Shown here in pieces: positions 52,944 through 63,580 of a stretch of 64,000 bases of DNA. Within the stretch, counting starts at the first letter, position 1. Each line of letters opens with the position of its first letter. The notes beneath the pieces are model-generated. The model worked only from the letters and a program-made list of their open reading frames with translations, was not told the origin of the DNA and did no database searches. The translations under genes were made by a program, and so were the position numbers. Where the stretch lies: positions 193,877 through 257,876 of the forward strand of contig NZ_BNBL01000003.1 in assembly GCF_014655595.1 (NCBI RefSeq), written 5' to 3'. This stretch comes from Streptomyces griseocarneus. Lineage in GTDB: Bacteria > Actinomycetota > Actinomycetes > Streptomycetales > Streptomycetaceae.

Positions 52944-55220
52944 GTGAGACCCACCCCCCCAAAGCGTGCCGTAGCCACCGGCGCGCTCGTCGCCGTCACC
53001 GCCATGCTCGCCGTGGGCACCCAGGCCGGCACCGCCGGCGCCCGCCCGGACGACGGCAGGGCCTCCGGCCGCCAGGCCGTCGCCAAGGCCGACCCGGGTG
53101 CCCTGCCCGCCAAGCTCACCCCCTCGCAGCGCGCGGAGCTCATACGCGAGGCCAACGCCACCAAGGCGGACACCGCCAAGACCCTGGGCCTCGGCGCCAA
53201 GGAGCAGCTCGTCGTCCGTGACGTCTCCCGCGACGTCAACGGCACGGTCCACACCCGCTACGAGCGCACCTACGACGGCCTGCCCGTGCTCGGCGGCGAC
53301 CTCGTGGTCGACGCCACCAAGGGCGGCCAGGTCAAGACCGTGGCCAAGGCCACCAAGGCGCGGATGGCCCTGTCGACGACCTCGCCGTCGTTCGCCGCCG
53401 CCACGGCCGAGAAGGACGCCGTGAAGTCCGCCCGCGCCCAGGGCTCGAAGGCCGACAAGGCCGACCGGGCGCCGCGCAAGGTCGTCTGGGCCGCGAACGG
53501 CACGCCCGTGCTGGCGTACGAGACCGTCGTCGGCGGCCTGCAGCACGACGGCACGCCGAACGAGCTGCACGTCATCACCGACGCGAAGACCGGCAAGAAG
53601 CTCTTCGAGTTCCAGGGCGTCAAGCAGGGCACCGGCAACAGCCAGTACAGCGGCCAGGTCACCATCGGCACGACCCCGTCGTACACGATGACCGACGGGA
53701 CGCGCGGCGGTCACAAGACCTACAACCTCAACCGCGGCTCCTCGGGCACCGGCACCCTCTTCACCGACTCCGACGACGTCTGGGGCGACGGCACCACCAA
53801 GGACCCGGCCACGGCCGGCGTCGACGCGCACTACGGCGCCCAGCTGACCTGGGACTACTACAAGAACGTGCACGGCCGCGCCGGCATCAAGGGCGACGGC
53901 AAGGGCGCGTACAGCCGGGTCCACTACGGCAACAGCTACGTCAACGCCTTCTGGTCCGACAGCTGCTTCTGCATGACCTACGGCGACGGCCAGAACAACG
54001 CCAAGCCGCTGACGTCCATCGACGTGGCCGCGCACGAGATGACCCACGGCGTCACCTCGGCCACCGCCAACCTCACCTACAGCGGCGAGTCGGGCGGCCT
54101 GAACGAGGCCACCTCCGACATCTTCGCCGCGGCCGTCGAGTTCTGGGCGAACAACCCCAGCGACCCCGGCGACTACCTGGTCGGCGAGAAGATCGACATC
54201 CGGGGCAACGGCAGCCCGCTGCGCTACATGGACAAGCCCAGCAAGGACGGCCAGTCCAAGGACAGCTGGTACTCCGGCCTCGGCGGCATCGACGTGCACT
54301 ACTCGTCGGGCCCGGCCAACCACTGGTTCTACCTGGCCTCCGAGGGCAGCGGCGCCAAGACGGTCAACGGGGTCAAGTACGACTCCCCGACCTCCGACGG
54401 GCAGCCGGTCACCGGCATCGGCCGGGACAACGCCGCCAAGATCTGGTTCAAGGCGCTGACCCAGCGCATGCAGTCCAACACCAACTACGCGGGCGCGCGG
54501 GACGCGACGCTGTGGGCCGCCGGTGAGCTCTTCGGCGTCGGCAGCGAGACGTACAACAACGTCGCCAACGCCTGGGCGGGCATCAACGTCGGCAGCCGGC
54601 TCTCGACCGGCGTCTCGGTCAGCAGCCCCGGCGACCAGACCTCGCTCGTCAACACCGCCGTCTCCCTGCAGATCAAGGCGTCCAGCTCCACCACGGGCTC
54701 CCTGACCTACTCGGCCACCGGCCTGCCCGCCGGCCTGTCCATCAACGCCTCGACCGGCCTGATCACCGGCACCCCGACCACCACGGGCACCAGCAACGTG
54801 ACCGTGACGGTGAAGGACTCGGGCGGCAAGACCGGCACCGCCTCCTTCAAGTGGACCGTGAACGCCACGGGCGGCGGCAGCGTCTTCGAGAACACCACCC
54901 CGGTCGCGATCCCGGACGCCGGCTCGGCCGTCACCTCGCCGATCGTCGTGACCCGCAGCGGCAACGGCTCCTCGGCGCTGAAGGTGGACGTGAACATCAC
55001 GCACACCTACCGCGGTGACCTCAAGATCGACCTGGTCGCCCCCGACGGCAAGACGTGGAACCTCAAGGACTCCGACGCCTGGGACTCCGCCGAGGACGTC
55101 AAGGAGACCTACACCGTGGACGCCTCCGGCGTCTCGGCCACCGGTACCTGGAAGCTCCAGGTGCAGGACGTGTACTCCAACGACGACGGCACCGTGAACG
55201 GCTGGAAGCTCTCCTTCTGA
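52944..55220 (+). CDS. Secreted M4 (thermolysin-type) metalloprotease with Ig-like and P-domains
   Basis: A 758-residue secreted protease. A signal peptide (about 1-40) and an FTP/PepSY propeptide (about 40-220) precede the M4 catalytic domain with HEMTH (about 363) and the distal Glu in LNEATSD. A putative Ig domain (He_PIG; VSVSSPGDQTSL, GLPAGLSINASTGLITGTP) and a C-terminal P/homoB domain (FENTTPVAIPDAGSAV, HTYRGDLKIDLVAPDG, NGWKLSF) follow. A GTG start has AAGGAG at 6 nt. The 52673-52943 spacer contains a TTGACG -35-like sequence and no gene. Confidence 0.93.
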   Translation: MRPTPPKRAVATGALVAVTAMLAVGTQAGTAGARPDDGRASGRQAVAKADPGALPAKLTPSQRAELIREANATKADTAKTLGLGAKEQLVVRDVSRDVNGTVHTRYERTYDGLPVLGGDLVVDATKGGQVKTVAKATKARMALSTTSPSFAAATAEKDAVKSARAQGSKADKADRAPRKVVWAANGTPVLAYETVVGGLQHDGTPNELHVITDAKTGKKLFEFQGVKQGTGNSQYSGQVTIGTTPSYTMTDGTRGGHKTYNLNRGSSGTGTLFTDSDDVWGDGTTKDPATAGVDAHYGAQLTWDYYKNVHGRAGIKGDGKGAYSRVHYGNSYVNAFWSDSCFCMTYGDGQNNAKPLTSIDVAAHEMTHGVTSATANLTYSGESGGLNEATSDIFAAAVEFWANNPSDPGDYLVGEKIDIRGNGSPLRYMDKPSKDGQSKDSWYSGLGGIDVHYSSGPANHWFYLASEGSGAKTVNGVKYDSPTSDGQPVTGIGRDNAAKIWFKALTQRMQSNTNYAGARDATLWAAGELFGVGSETYNNVANAWAGINVGSRLSTGVSVSSPGDQTSLVNTAVSLQIKASSSTTGSLTYSATGLPAGLSINASTGLITGTPTTTGTSNVTVTVKDSGGKTGTASFKWTVNATGGGSVFENTTPVAIPDAGSAVTSPIVVTRSGNGSSALKVDVNITHTYRGDLKIDLVAPDGKTWNLKDSDAWDSAEDVKETYTVDASGVSATGTWKLQVQDVYSNDDGTVNGWKLSF

Positions 55221-55247
55221 GCCGCTCCCTGCCGTAACCCCTGAACC

Positions 55248-55289
55248 GGGCGCCGCCCGGGGTGAGTCCTCCTCCCCCGGACGGCGCCC
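55248..55289. terminator. Bidirectional terminator between protease and glgP
   Basis: 15-bp arms with one mismatch (GGGCGCCG-C-CCGGGG / CCCCGG-A-CGGCGCCC) and a 12-nt loop, followed by TTTC on the plus strand, between convergent genes. Confidence 0.8.
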
Positions 55290-55305
55290 TTTCAGTGCCC
55301 CGCCG

Positions 55306-57933
55306 TCACCGCATCAGCAGCCCGGCGGCCTCGCCGACCGCCTCGGACGGCACCGCCACCAGCCCCAGCTCCGCGCCGCCGGACAGCAGGCGGTGGGCGG
55401 GCAGGATGCGCACGGTGTAGCCGAAGGGGCCGGTGCGGTCCAGGGTCAGCGGCCCCTCGTAGAGCCGCCGGCCGTCCAGCCCCGGGGCCCCGGTGGCCTT
55501 GAGCGGGAAGGCGACCGTCCGGGTCAGCCGGTCGGCCCCGTCCACCCGGCCCGCCACGGCCTGCACCTCCACGTCCGAGGGGTCCAGCTCGCCGAGGGTC
55601 ACGCTCACCCGCAGCGAGACCGTGGAGCCCAGCTCCGCGTGGCCGTTGAGCGGGCCGTCCGAGACCGCCTCGACGTGGTCGACCGCCACGGCCGGCCACG
55701 CCGCCCGCACCCGGGCCTTCCAGGCGGCCAGCTCGCCCGCGGCGTGGGGCTCCAGCGCCCGGTGGGCCTCGGCGGCGGGCACGTACAGCCGCTCGACGTA
55801 CTCGCGCACCATGCGCCCGGCGAGGACCTTGGGGCCGAGGGTGGCCAGCGTCCCGCGGACCATCTCGATCCAGCGCCCGGGCAGCCCGCCCGCGCCCCGG
55901 TCGTAGAAGCGCGGCGCCACCCGCTGGGCCAGCAGGTCGTAGAGCGCCGCCGCCTCCAGGTCGTCGCGGCGGTCGTCGTCCATGGCCGCCCCGTCGGCGG
56001 TGGGGATGGCCCAGCCGAAGTCCGGTTCGTACCACTCGTCCCACCAGCCGTCCAGGACGGACAGGTTGAGACAGCCGTTGAGCGCGGCCTTCATGCCCGA
56101 GGTGCCGCACGCCTCCAGGGGCCGCAGCGGGTTGTTGAGCCAGACGTCGCAGCCGGGGTAGAGCCGCTGGGCCATCGCCATGCCGTAGTCGGGCAGGAAG
56201 ACCAGGCGGTGGCGCACGCGCGCGTCGTCGGCGAAGCGGACGAGCTCCTGGACGAGCCGCTTGCCGCTGTCGTCCGCCGGGTGGGCCTTGCCCGCGACGA
56301 CGATCTGCACGGGCCGCTCGGGGTGCAGCAGCAGCTCGGTCAGCCGCTCGCGGTCGCGCAGCATCAGCGTCAGGCGCTTGTAGGAGGGAACGCGCCGGGC
56401 GAAGCCGATGGTGAGGACGTCGGGGTCCAGCACCCCGTCGATCCAGCCCAGCTCGGCGCTGCCGGCGCCGCGCTCCCGCCAGGAGGCGCGCAGCCGCCGC
56501 CGCACCTCGTCCACCAGCTGCTCGCGCAGGGTGCGGCGCAGCTCCCAGATGTCGGCGTCGGAGATGTCGGCCACGGAGTCCCAGCGGTCGGAGCCGCCGA
56601 CGGCCAGCGCGTCCTCGGCCCGGGCCAGGCCGATCCGCCGGGCGCCGAGCCGGAAGACCTCGGGGGCGACCCAGGTGGGGGCGTGGACGCCGTTGGTGAC
56701 GGAGGTGATCGGCACCTCCTCGGGGTCGAAGCCCGGCCACAGCCCGGCGAACATCTCCCGGCTGACCTGGCCGTGCAGGGTGGAGACGCCGTTGGCCCGC
56801 TGGGCCAGGCGCAGTCCCATGACGGCCATGTTGAACAGCCCGGCCTGGCCGCCGGGGTAGTCCTCCCGGCCCAGCTCCAGGACGCGGTCGACGTCGATGC
56901 CGGCCAGCTCGCCGCCCTCGCCGAAGTGCCGGGCGACCAGGCCGGCCTCGAAGCGGTCGATGCCGGCGGGGACGGGGGTGTGGGTGGTGAAGACCGCGCC
57001 GGCGCGCACGCACTCCAGCGCGGCGGGGAAATCGGCACCCTGTTCGACGAGTTCGCGGATGCGTTCGAGGCCCAGGAAGCCGGCGTGGCCCTCGTTGGTG
57101 TGGAAGACCTCCGGCTCGGGGTGGCCGCTGAGCCGGCAGTACGTGCGCACCGCGCGCACCCCGCCGATGCCCAGCAGCATCTCCTGCAGCAGCCGGTGCT
57201 CGCTGCCGCCGCCGTAGAGGCGGTCGGTGACGTCGCGCTCGCCGGGGCCGTTGTCCTCCACGTCGGAGTCGAGGAGCAGCAGCGGCACCCGGCCCACCTG
57301 GGCCTTCCAGATGGAGGCGAGCAGCCGGCGGCCGCCGGGGAGGGCGAGGGTGACCCGGCTGGGGGTGCCGTCGGGCTCGCGGAGCATGGACAGCGGGAGC
57401 TCGTTGGGGTCGAGCAGGGGGTAGTGCTCCTGCTGCCAGCCCTCGCGGGAGAGGGACTGCCGGAAGTAGCCGTGGCGGTAGAGCAGTCCGACGCCGACGA
57501 GCGGGACGCCGAGGTCGCTGGCGGACTTCAGGTGGTCGCCCGCGAGGATGCCGAGGCCCCCGCTGTACTGCGGGAGGGCCGCGGTGATGCCGAACTCGGG
57601 CGAGAAGTAGGCGACGGCGGCGGGCAGTCCTTCGGGCTGTTCCTGGTACCACCGGCGGCCGGTCATGTAGTCGTGGAGATCATCGGCGGCCGCCGCGAGC
57701 CGCCGCCGGAAGCGGCGGTCCTCGGCCAGGACGGCCAGGCGGTCGGCGGAGACCGACCCCAGCAGGCGCAGCGGGTCGCCGGCGGCGGCCCGCCACCCCT
57801 CGGGGTCGACGGACTGGAACAGTTCGCGGGTCTCGGGATGCCAGGACCAGCGCAGATTGCGCGCCAGCTCGCTGAGCGGTCGTAGGGGCTCCGGAAGGAC
57901 GGGACGCACGCTGAATCGACGAATGGCCTTCAC
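55306..57933 (-). CDS. glgP: Alpha-glucan phosphorylase (GlgP, actinobacterial type)
   Basis: An 875-residue GT35 enzyme that releases glucose 1-phosphate from glycogen. The actinobacterial long form is recognised by the N-terminal domain (SELARNLRWSWHPETRELF). The active-site and PLP region are GTSGMKAALNGCLNLSVLDGW, given here as GTSGMKAALNG and NLSVLDGWW; the PLP lysine is that of SGMK. KPxxR-like phosphate-binding and glucan segments are complete. A GTG at 57933 gives the family N-terminus; no strong ribosome site. It is divergent from the XRE regulator. Confidence 0.93.
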   Translation of the reverse strand: MKAIRRFSVRPVLPEPLRPLSELARNLRWSWHPETRELFQSVDPEGWRAAAGDPLRLLGSVSADRLAVLAEDRRFRRRLAAAADDLHDYMTGRRWYQEQPEGLPAAVAYFSPEFGITAALPQYSGGLGILAGDHLKSASDLGVPLVGVGLLYRHGYFRQSLSREGWQQEHYPLLDPNELPLSMLREPDGTPSRVTLALPGGRRLLASIWKAQVGRVPLLLLDSDVEDNGPGERDVTDRLYGGGSEHRLLQEMLLGIGGVRAVRTYCRLSGHPEPEVFHTNEGHAGFLGLERIRELVEQGADFPAALECVRAGAVFTTHTPVPAGIDRFEAGLVARHFGEGGELAGIDVDRVLELGREDYPGGQAGLFNMAVMGLRLAQRANGVSTLHGQVSREMFAGLWPGFDPEEVPITSVTNGVHAPTWVAPEVFRLGARRIGLARAEDALAVGGSDRWDSVADISDADIWELRRTLREQLVDEVRRRLRASWRERGAGSAELGWIDGVLDPDVLTIGFARRVPSYKRLTLMLRDRERLTELLLHPERPVQIVVAGKAHPADDSGKRLVQELVRFADDARVRHRLVFLPDYGMAMAQRLYPGCDVWLNNPLRPLEACGTSGMKAALNGCLNLSVLDGWWDEWYEPDFGWAIPTADGAAMDDDRRDDLEAAALYDLLAQRVAPRFYDRGAGGLPGRWIEMVRGTLATLGPKVLAGRMVREYVERLYVPAAEAHRALEPHAAGELAAWKARVRAAWPAVAVDHVEAVSDGPLNGHAELGSTVSLRVSVTLGELDPSDVEVQAVAGRVDGADRLTRTVAFPLKATGAPGLDGRRLYEGPLTLDRTGPFGYTVRILPAHRLLSGGAELGLVAVPSEAVGEAAGLLMR

Positions 57934-58045
57934 GGTCACGACGGTAGCGGCGCGGGGCGGCCGGAGCCGCTCAAGCGGGACAAGTGCCCCCTTCCGCCTG
58001 ACGGGCCCGGCGTGCCGCACGGGCCCCCGCGCGTCGTGCGCGTCA

Positions 58046-58078
58046 CGTGTGCCTGACCCTCGCAGGGTCAGGCACACG
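58046..58078. promoter_or_regulatory. Long perfect palindrome between glgP and the XRE regulator
   Basis: 15-bp arms CGTGTGCCTGACCCT / AGGGTCAGGCACACG with a 3-nt centre (CGC). It is centred 44 nt upstream of the regulator ATG and 129 nt upstream of glgP. Both genes point away from it, so it is not a terminator. It is probably an operator of the adjacent regulator. Confidence 0.7.
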
Positions 58079-58105
58079 AGACGCGGCTGCTGTTGACTGG
58101 TGCGC

Positions 58106-59011
58106 ATGGACACACCAGCCGAGTTGGGCGACTTCCTGCGCACCCGCCGTGCCGCGCTGCGGCCCGAGGACGTGGGCGTGGTGTCGTACGGGCGTACGCG
58201 CCGCGTGCCGGGTCTGCGCCGGGAGGAGCTGGCGATGCTGGCGGGCGTGAGCGTGGCGTACTACACCCGGCTGGAGCAGGGGCAGTCCGCGAACGCCTCC
58301 GACGAGGTGCTGGACGCCATCGCGCGGGCCCTGCGGCTGAGCCCCGACGAGCACACCCACCTGCGCAACCTGGCGCGGCCGGGGCGGGCGGCGCGCCGCG
58401 CCGCCGAGCGGCCGGCGACGGCGGGGCCGGGGGTGCGGCAGCTGGTCGCGGCGATGGACGCGGTGCCGGCGATCGTCATCGACCACCGCTTCGACGTGCT
58501 GGCCTGGAACCCGCTGGCGCACGCGCTGCTGGCGGGCCACCTGGACGCGGACGCGCCCGGCCGGGTGGAGGACCGCCCCAACACCCAGCGGCTGTTCTTC
58601 CTCGACCCGCACGCGGCCGAGCTGTACCCGGACTGGGAGAAGGAGGCGCGGCGGGCGGTCTCCTCGCTGCGGATGTCGGCCGGCGAGCACCCGGAGGACC
58701 GCCGGCTGGCGGAGCTGATCGGCGAGCTGACGATGAAGAGCCCCCGGTTCGCGGCGCTGTGGGCGCGTCATCCGGTGCGGGCGTGCACCTCGGGGGTGAA
58801 GGCCTTCCACCATCCCGTGGTCGGTCCGCTGGAGTTGTCGTTCGAGATGATGCGGCTGCCCGGCACCGGGGGCCAGGGCCTGCTGGCGTTCAGCGCGGCG
58901 CCGGGCTCGGGCTCCGAGGCGGCGCTGCGGCTGCTGTCGGCGGCGGGTGCGCCGGTGGCGCGGCGTGCGGGCGGCGCGCACGCCGCCATCGGCACGAGAG
59001 AGACTCCCTGA
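58106..59011 (+). CDS. XRE-family regulator with MmyB-like ligand-binding domain
   Basis: A 301-residue regulator. The N-terminal helix-turn-helix (about 1-75) shows LGDFLRTRRAALRPEDVG, GLRREELAMLAGVSVAYYTRLEQG, split here for length, and the C-terminal part (about 100-280) is the MmyB-type PAS-like pocket (VIDHRFDVLAWNPLAHALL, FHHPVVGPLELSFEMMRLPG). Such proteins usually repress their own and a divergent gene and respond to a small molecule. The ATG at 58106 is used; a GTG-like start two codons upstream is possible. The palindrome immediately upstream is the natural binding site. Confidence 0.88.
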   Translation: MDTPAELGDFLRTRRAALRPEDVGVVSYGRTRRVPGLRREELAMLAGVSVAYYTRLEQGQSANASDEVLDAIARALRLSPDEHTHLRNLARPGRAARRAAERPATAGPGVRQLVAAMDAVPAIVIDHRFDVLAWNPLAHALLAGHLDADAPGRVEDRPNTQRLFFLDPHAAELYPDWEKEARRAVSSLRMSAGEHPEDRRLAELIGELTMKSPRFAALWARHPVRACTSGVKAFHHPVVGPLELSFEMMRLPGTGGQGLLAFSAAPGSGSEAALRLLSAAGAPVARRAGGAHAAIGTRETP

Positions 59012-59452
59012 AAAGTACTAGGCGAAATTACGTCCCGCCTACAGCAGCACTGTCCAAGGCCAAATGCCGTCGTGGCCTTCGAAGGTGATGCACGGCACCG
59101 ACTTCCCTGATGGGGTTTCGTTTGCCGCCTTTCGTCACATTGCACGCGATCGGCCCAGCGGTCAGACTCCCTACGGGTGACGGAGGAACGGCCGCCCTCC
59201 GCACGTGGTGCCACGGGAACTACGCACGAGTAGTTCATACGGTCCGGGCATGCCCGGGCGGGCCCGGTGGGAAAGCTCACCCGGTATGCACAGCCGCCCA
59301 TCCGCCGCCGTGCTCAGGGCGCGGTCTTTCCCCCTCCCTCCGGCACGCCAGCATGTTTGATTTCGGCCCAGCCGCCCACCCGAGTGAAGCGGACAGGAGC
59401 AGTCATGCCCGCACCCTCCCGAGCCCCGACGGAGCGGATAGAAAGTACAGAA
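59012..59452. other. Spacer between the XRE regulator and glgE
   Basis: No gene seen. It contains two inverted repeats: AAGGCCA/TGGCCTT (59056-59079, 10-nt spacer), 44 nt after the regulator stop and a possible terminator, and GAACTAC-GCACGA-GTAGTTC (59217-59236), a possible operator. CCGGGCATGCCCGG (59244-59257) is a 14-bp palindrome. An ATG at 59405 with ACAGGAGCAG upstream is a rival start for glgE (see that entry). Confidence 0.5.
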
Positions 59453-59485
59453 CCTTCCCCCAGCTACCGCTGGGAGGTACCCCCA
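59453..59485. repeat. Copy of the interspersed palindromic element in the glgE leader
   Basis: 33 nt identical at 31 positions to the inner part of the element at 35049-35081, in the opposite orientation. It forms the stem CCCAGC-TACC-GCTGGG and ends 36 nt before the glgE start at 59522. The outer arms of the longer copy are absent here. Confidence 0.85.
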
Positions 59486-59521
59486 CCAGCCCAGATTCCC
59501 GTCGCATCTCCAGGTGATCCC

Positions 59522-61512
59522 ATGATCGGTCGCATCCCCGTCCTGGACCTCGGACCGCTCGTCGACTGCGGTCGAAGGCCCGTCAAGGCCGTGGTGGGCG
59601 AGACCTTCGAGGTCACCGCCACGGTGTTCCGCGAAGGCCATGAGGCGGTCGGCGCGAACGTGGTGCTCCGGGGACCCGCGGGCCGCTGCGGCCCGTGGAC
59701 CCCGATGCGCGAACTGGCGCCGGGCACCGACCGCTGGGGCGCGGAGGTCACCCCGGACTCCGAGGGCCGCTGGACGTACGCGGTGGAGGCCTGGGGCGAC
59801 CCGGTCGCCACCTGGCGGGCGCACGCGCTGATCAAGATTCCGGCGGGCATCGACGTCTCCCTGGTGCTGGAGGAGGGCGCCCGGCTGCACGAACGGGCCG
59901 CGGCCGGGGTGCCCAAGAGCGGGGGCCGGGAGGCGGTGCTGGCCGCCGTCGACGCCCTGCGCGACGCCGAGCGCCCGCCCGAGGCCCGGCTGGACGCGGC
60001 CCTGGACCCCGAGGTCGTCGCGGCGCTGGCCGGTCACCCGCTGCGGGAGCTGGTCACCGCCTCCCGCCCGGTGCCGGTCCTGGTGGAGCGCGAACGGGCG
60101 CTGTTCGGCTCCTGGTACGAGCTCTTCCCGCGCTCGGAGGGCGCGGTGGTGCGCGAGGGGCGGCGGCCGGTCAGCGGGACGTTCCGCACGGCCGCGAACC
60201 GGCTGCCGGCCGTGGCCGCCATGGGCTTCGACGTCGTCTACCTCCCGCCGGTCCACCCCATCGGCTCGGCCTTCCGCAAGGGCCCCAACAACGCGCTCAC
60301 CGCGGGGCCCTACGACGTGGGCAGCCCCTGGGCCATCGGCTCGCCCGAGGGCGGGCACGACGCGCTCCACCCCGACCTGGGCACGTTCGCGGACTTCGAG
60401 CACTTCGTCACGCGGGCGCGCGAGCTGCGGATGGAGGTGGCGCTGGACTTCGCGCTGCAGTGCTCCCCCGACCACCCGTGGGTGGGCAAGCACCCGGAGT
60501 GGTTCAACCACCGCGCCGACGGCTCGATCGCCCACGCCGAGAACCCGCCGAAGAAGTACCAGGACATCTACCCCATCGCCTTCGACGAGGACTTCGACGG
60601 CCTGCTGGCCGAGACGCTGCGCGTGCTGCGGTTCTGGATGGCGCGCGGGGTGCGGATCTTCCGGGTGGACAATCCGCACACCAAGCCGGTGGTCTTCTGG
60701 GAGCGGGTCATCGCCGAGATCGGCCGCACGGACCCGGACGTGGTCTTCCTGGCCGAGGCCTTCACCCGGCCCGCGATGATGCGCACCCTCGGCGCGGTCG
60801 GCTTCCAGCAGTCGTACACCTACTTCACCTGGCGCAACACCAAGCACGAGCTCACCGAGTACCTGACGGAGCTCTCGCGGGACTCGGCGGCGTGCATGCG
60901 CCCGAACCTCTTCGTCAACACCCCCGACATCCTGCACGCCTACCTCCAGGACGGCGGTCGGCCGGCCTTCGAGGCCCGGGCCGTGCTCGCCGCGACCCTC
61001 TCCCCCACCTGGGGCGTCTACGCCGGCTACGAGCTGTGCGAGAACGTCCCCGCGCACCAGGGGAGCGAGGAGTACCTGGACTCGGAGAAGTACCAACTGC
61101 GCCCGCGCGACTGGGAGTCCGCCGAGCGCGAAGGCCGCAGTCTCGCCCCCCTGATCACGGTCCTCAACCGGCTGAGGCGTCGTCAGCCCGCGCTGCGCCG
61201 GCTGCGCAACCTGCGCTTCCATGACGCCGACAACGACGCCGTCATCGCCTACTCCAAGCGGTCGGGTTCCTCCTGCGTCCTGGTGGTCGTCAACCTCGAC
61301 CCCCACCACACCCAGGAGGCGACGGTCTCGTTGGACATGCCGGAGCTCGGCCTCGAATGGCACGAGTCCGTCCCGGTGCGCGACGAGCTCACCGGAGAGA
61401 CCTATCACTGGGGCAGGGACAACTATGTGCGCCTCGAGCCGGGCCGTTCGATCGCGCCCGCGCACGTGTTCTCGCTGCGACCGTCCTCACAGATCGGAGG
61501 GTCACCCACACC

Positions 61513-61516
<4 letters not shown>
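59522..61516 (+). CDS. glgE: Alpha-1,4-glucan:maltose-1-phosphate maltosyltransferase GlgE
   Basis: A 664-residue GH13_3 enzyme that extends alpha-glucan chains with maltose from maltose 1-phosphate. The signatures are [11 protein letters not shown], the nucleophile Asp in [13 protein letters not shown], the acid Glu in [11 protein letters not shown] and the Asp in [10 protein letters not shown], plus HPEWFNHR and [12 protein letters not shown]. The start is a judgement: ATG 59405 has a good ribosome site (GGAG) and gives a 39-residue extension, but that extension has third-position GC of only about 56 percent and many rare codons (ATA, AGT, ACA, GTA) and contains a repeat element. I therefore use the ATG at 59522 (AGGTGA upstream). 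The stop overlaps treS as ATGA. Confidence 0.95.
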
Positions 61517-63225
<1,709 letters not shown>

Positions 63226-63233
63226 CCCCGCGC

Positions 63234-63267
63234 CCGTGCGCGGCCCTCGAACGGCGGCCGCGCACGG
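63234..63267 (+). terminator. Hairpin after treS
   Basis: 12-bp arms CCGTGCGCGGCC / GGCCGCGCACGG with a 10-nt loop, starting 8 nt after the treS stop. It may separate treS from mak or act as a partial terminator. A second smaller hairpin CCGTGGCC-CTG-GGCCACGG lies at 63415-63433. Confidence 0.65.
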
Positions 63268-63343
63268 AAGCTCCGGCGGTTTTCCCCGCCGGGCCCTGGG
63301 CACTCGTACTACTGCGCCCGGGCCGGGGGGCCGTGAGTCGCCC

Positions 63344-63416
63344 GCACCTCGCGCACCGGTTTGCACCGCTCGCACGGACCGCACCTTCCGCACGTATCGC
63401 ACGTACCGCACGGTCC
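63344..63416 (+). repeat. Phased GCAC array upstream of mak
   Basis: GCAC at 63344, 63353, 63363, 63372, 63381, 63390, 63399 and 63408: eight units spaced 9 bp with one 10-bp step. Units follow GCACSNNYC. It occupies the middle of the 355-nt treS-mak spacer, 165-237 nt before the mak ATG. The rest of the spacer holds only the hairpins. Confidence 0.85.
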
Positions 63417-63580
63417 GTGGCCCTGGGCCACGGGCGTCGCACGACATCGCATGCCGGGCGCAGGCGCTGACCGTACGGACGATCCTCGCCCGACACGTCC
63501 CGCACCATGCACCGGCCAAAGCCGCAATCCGGGACACTTTGCCCCATCCGTCGTGTGCCCCGGGGAAAGGACGCGACGCC

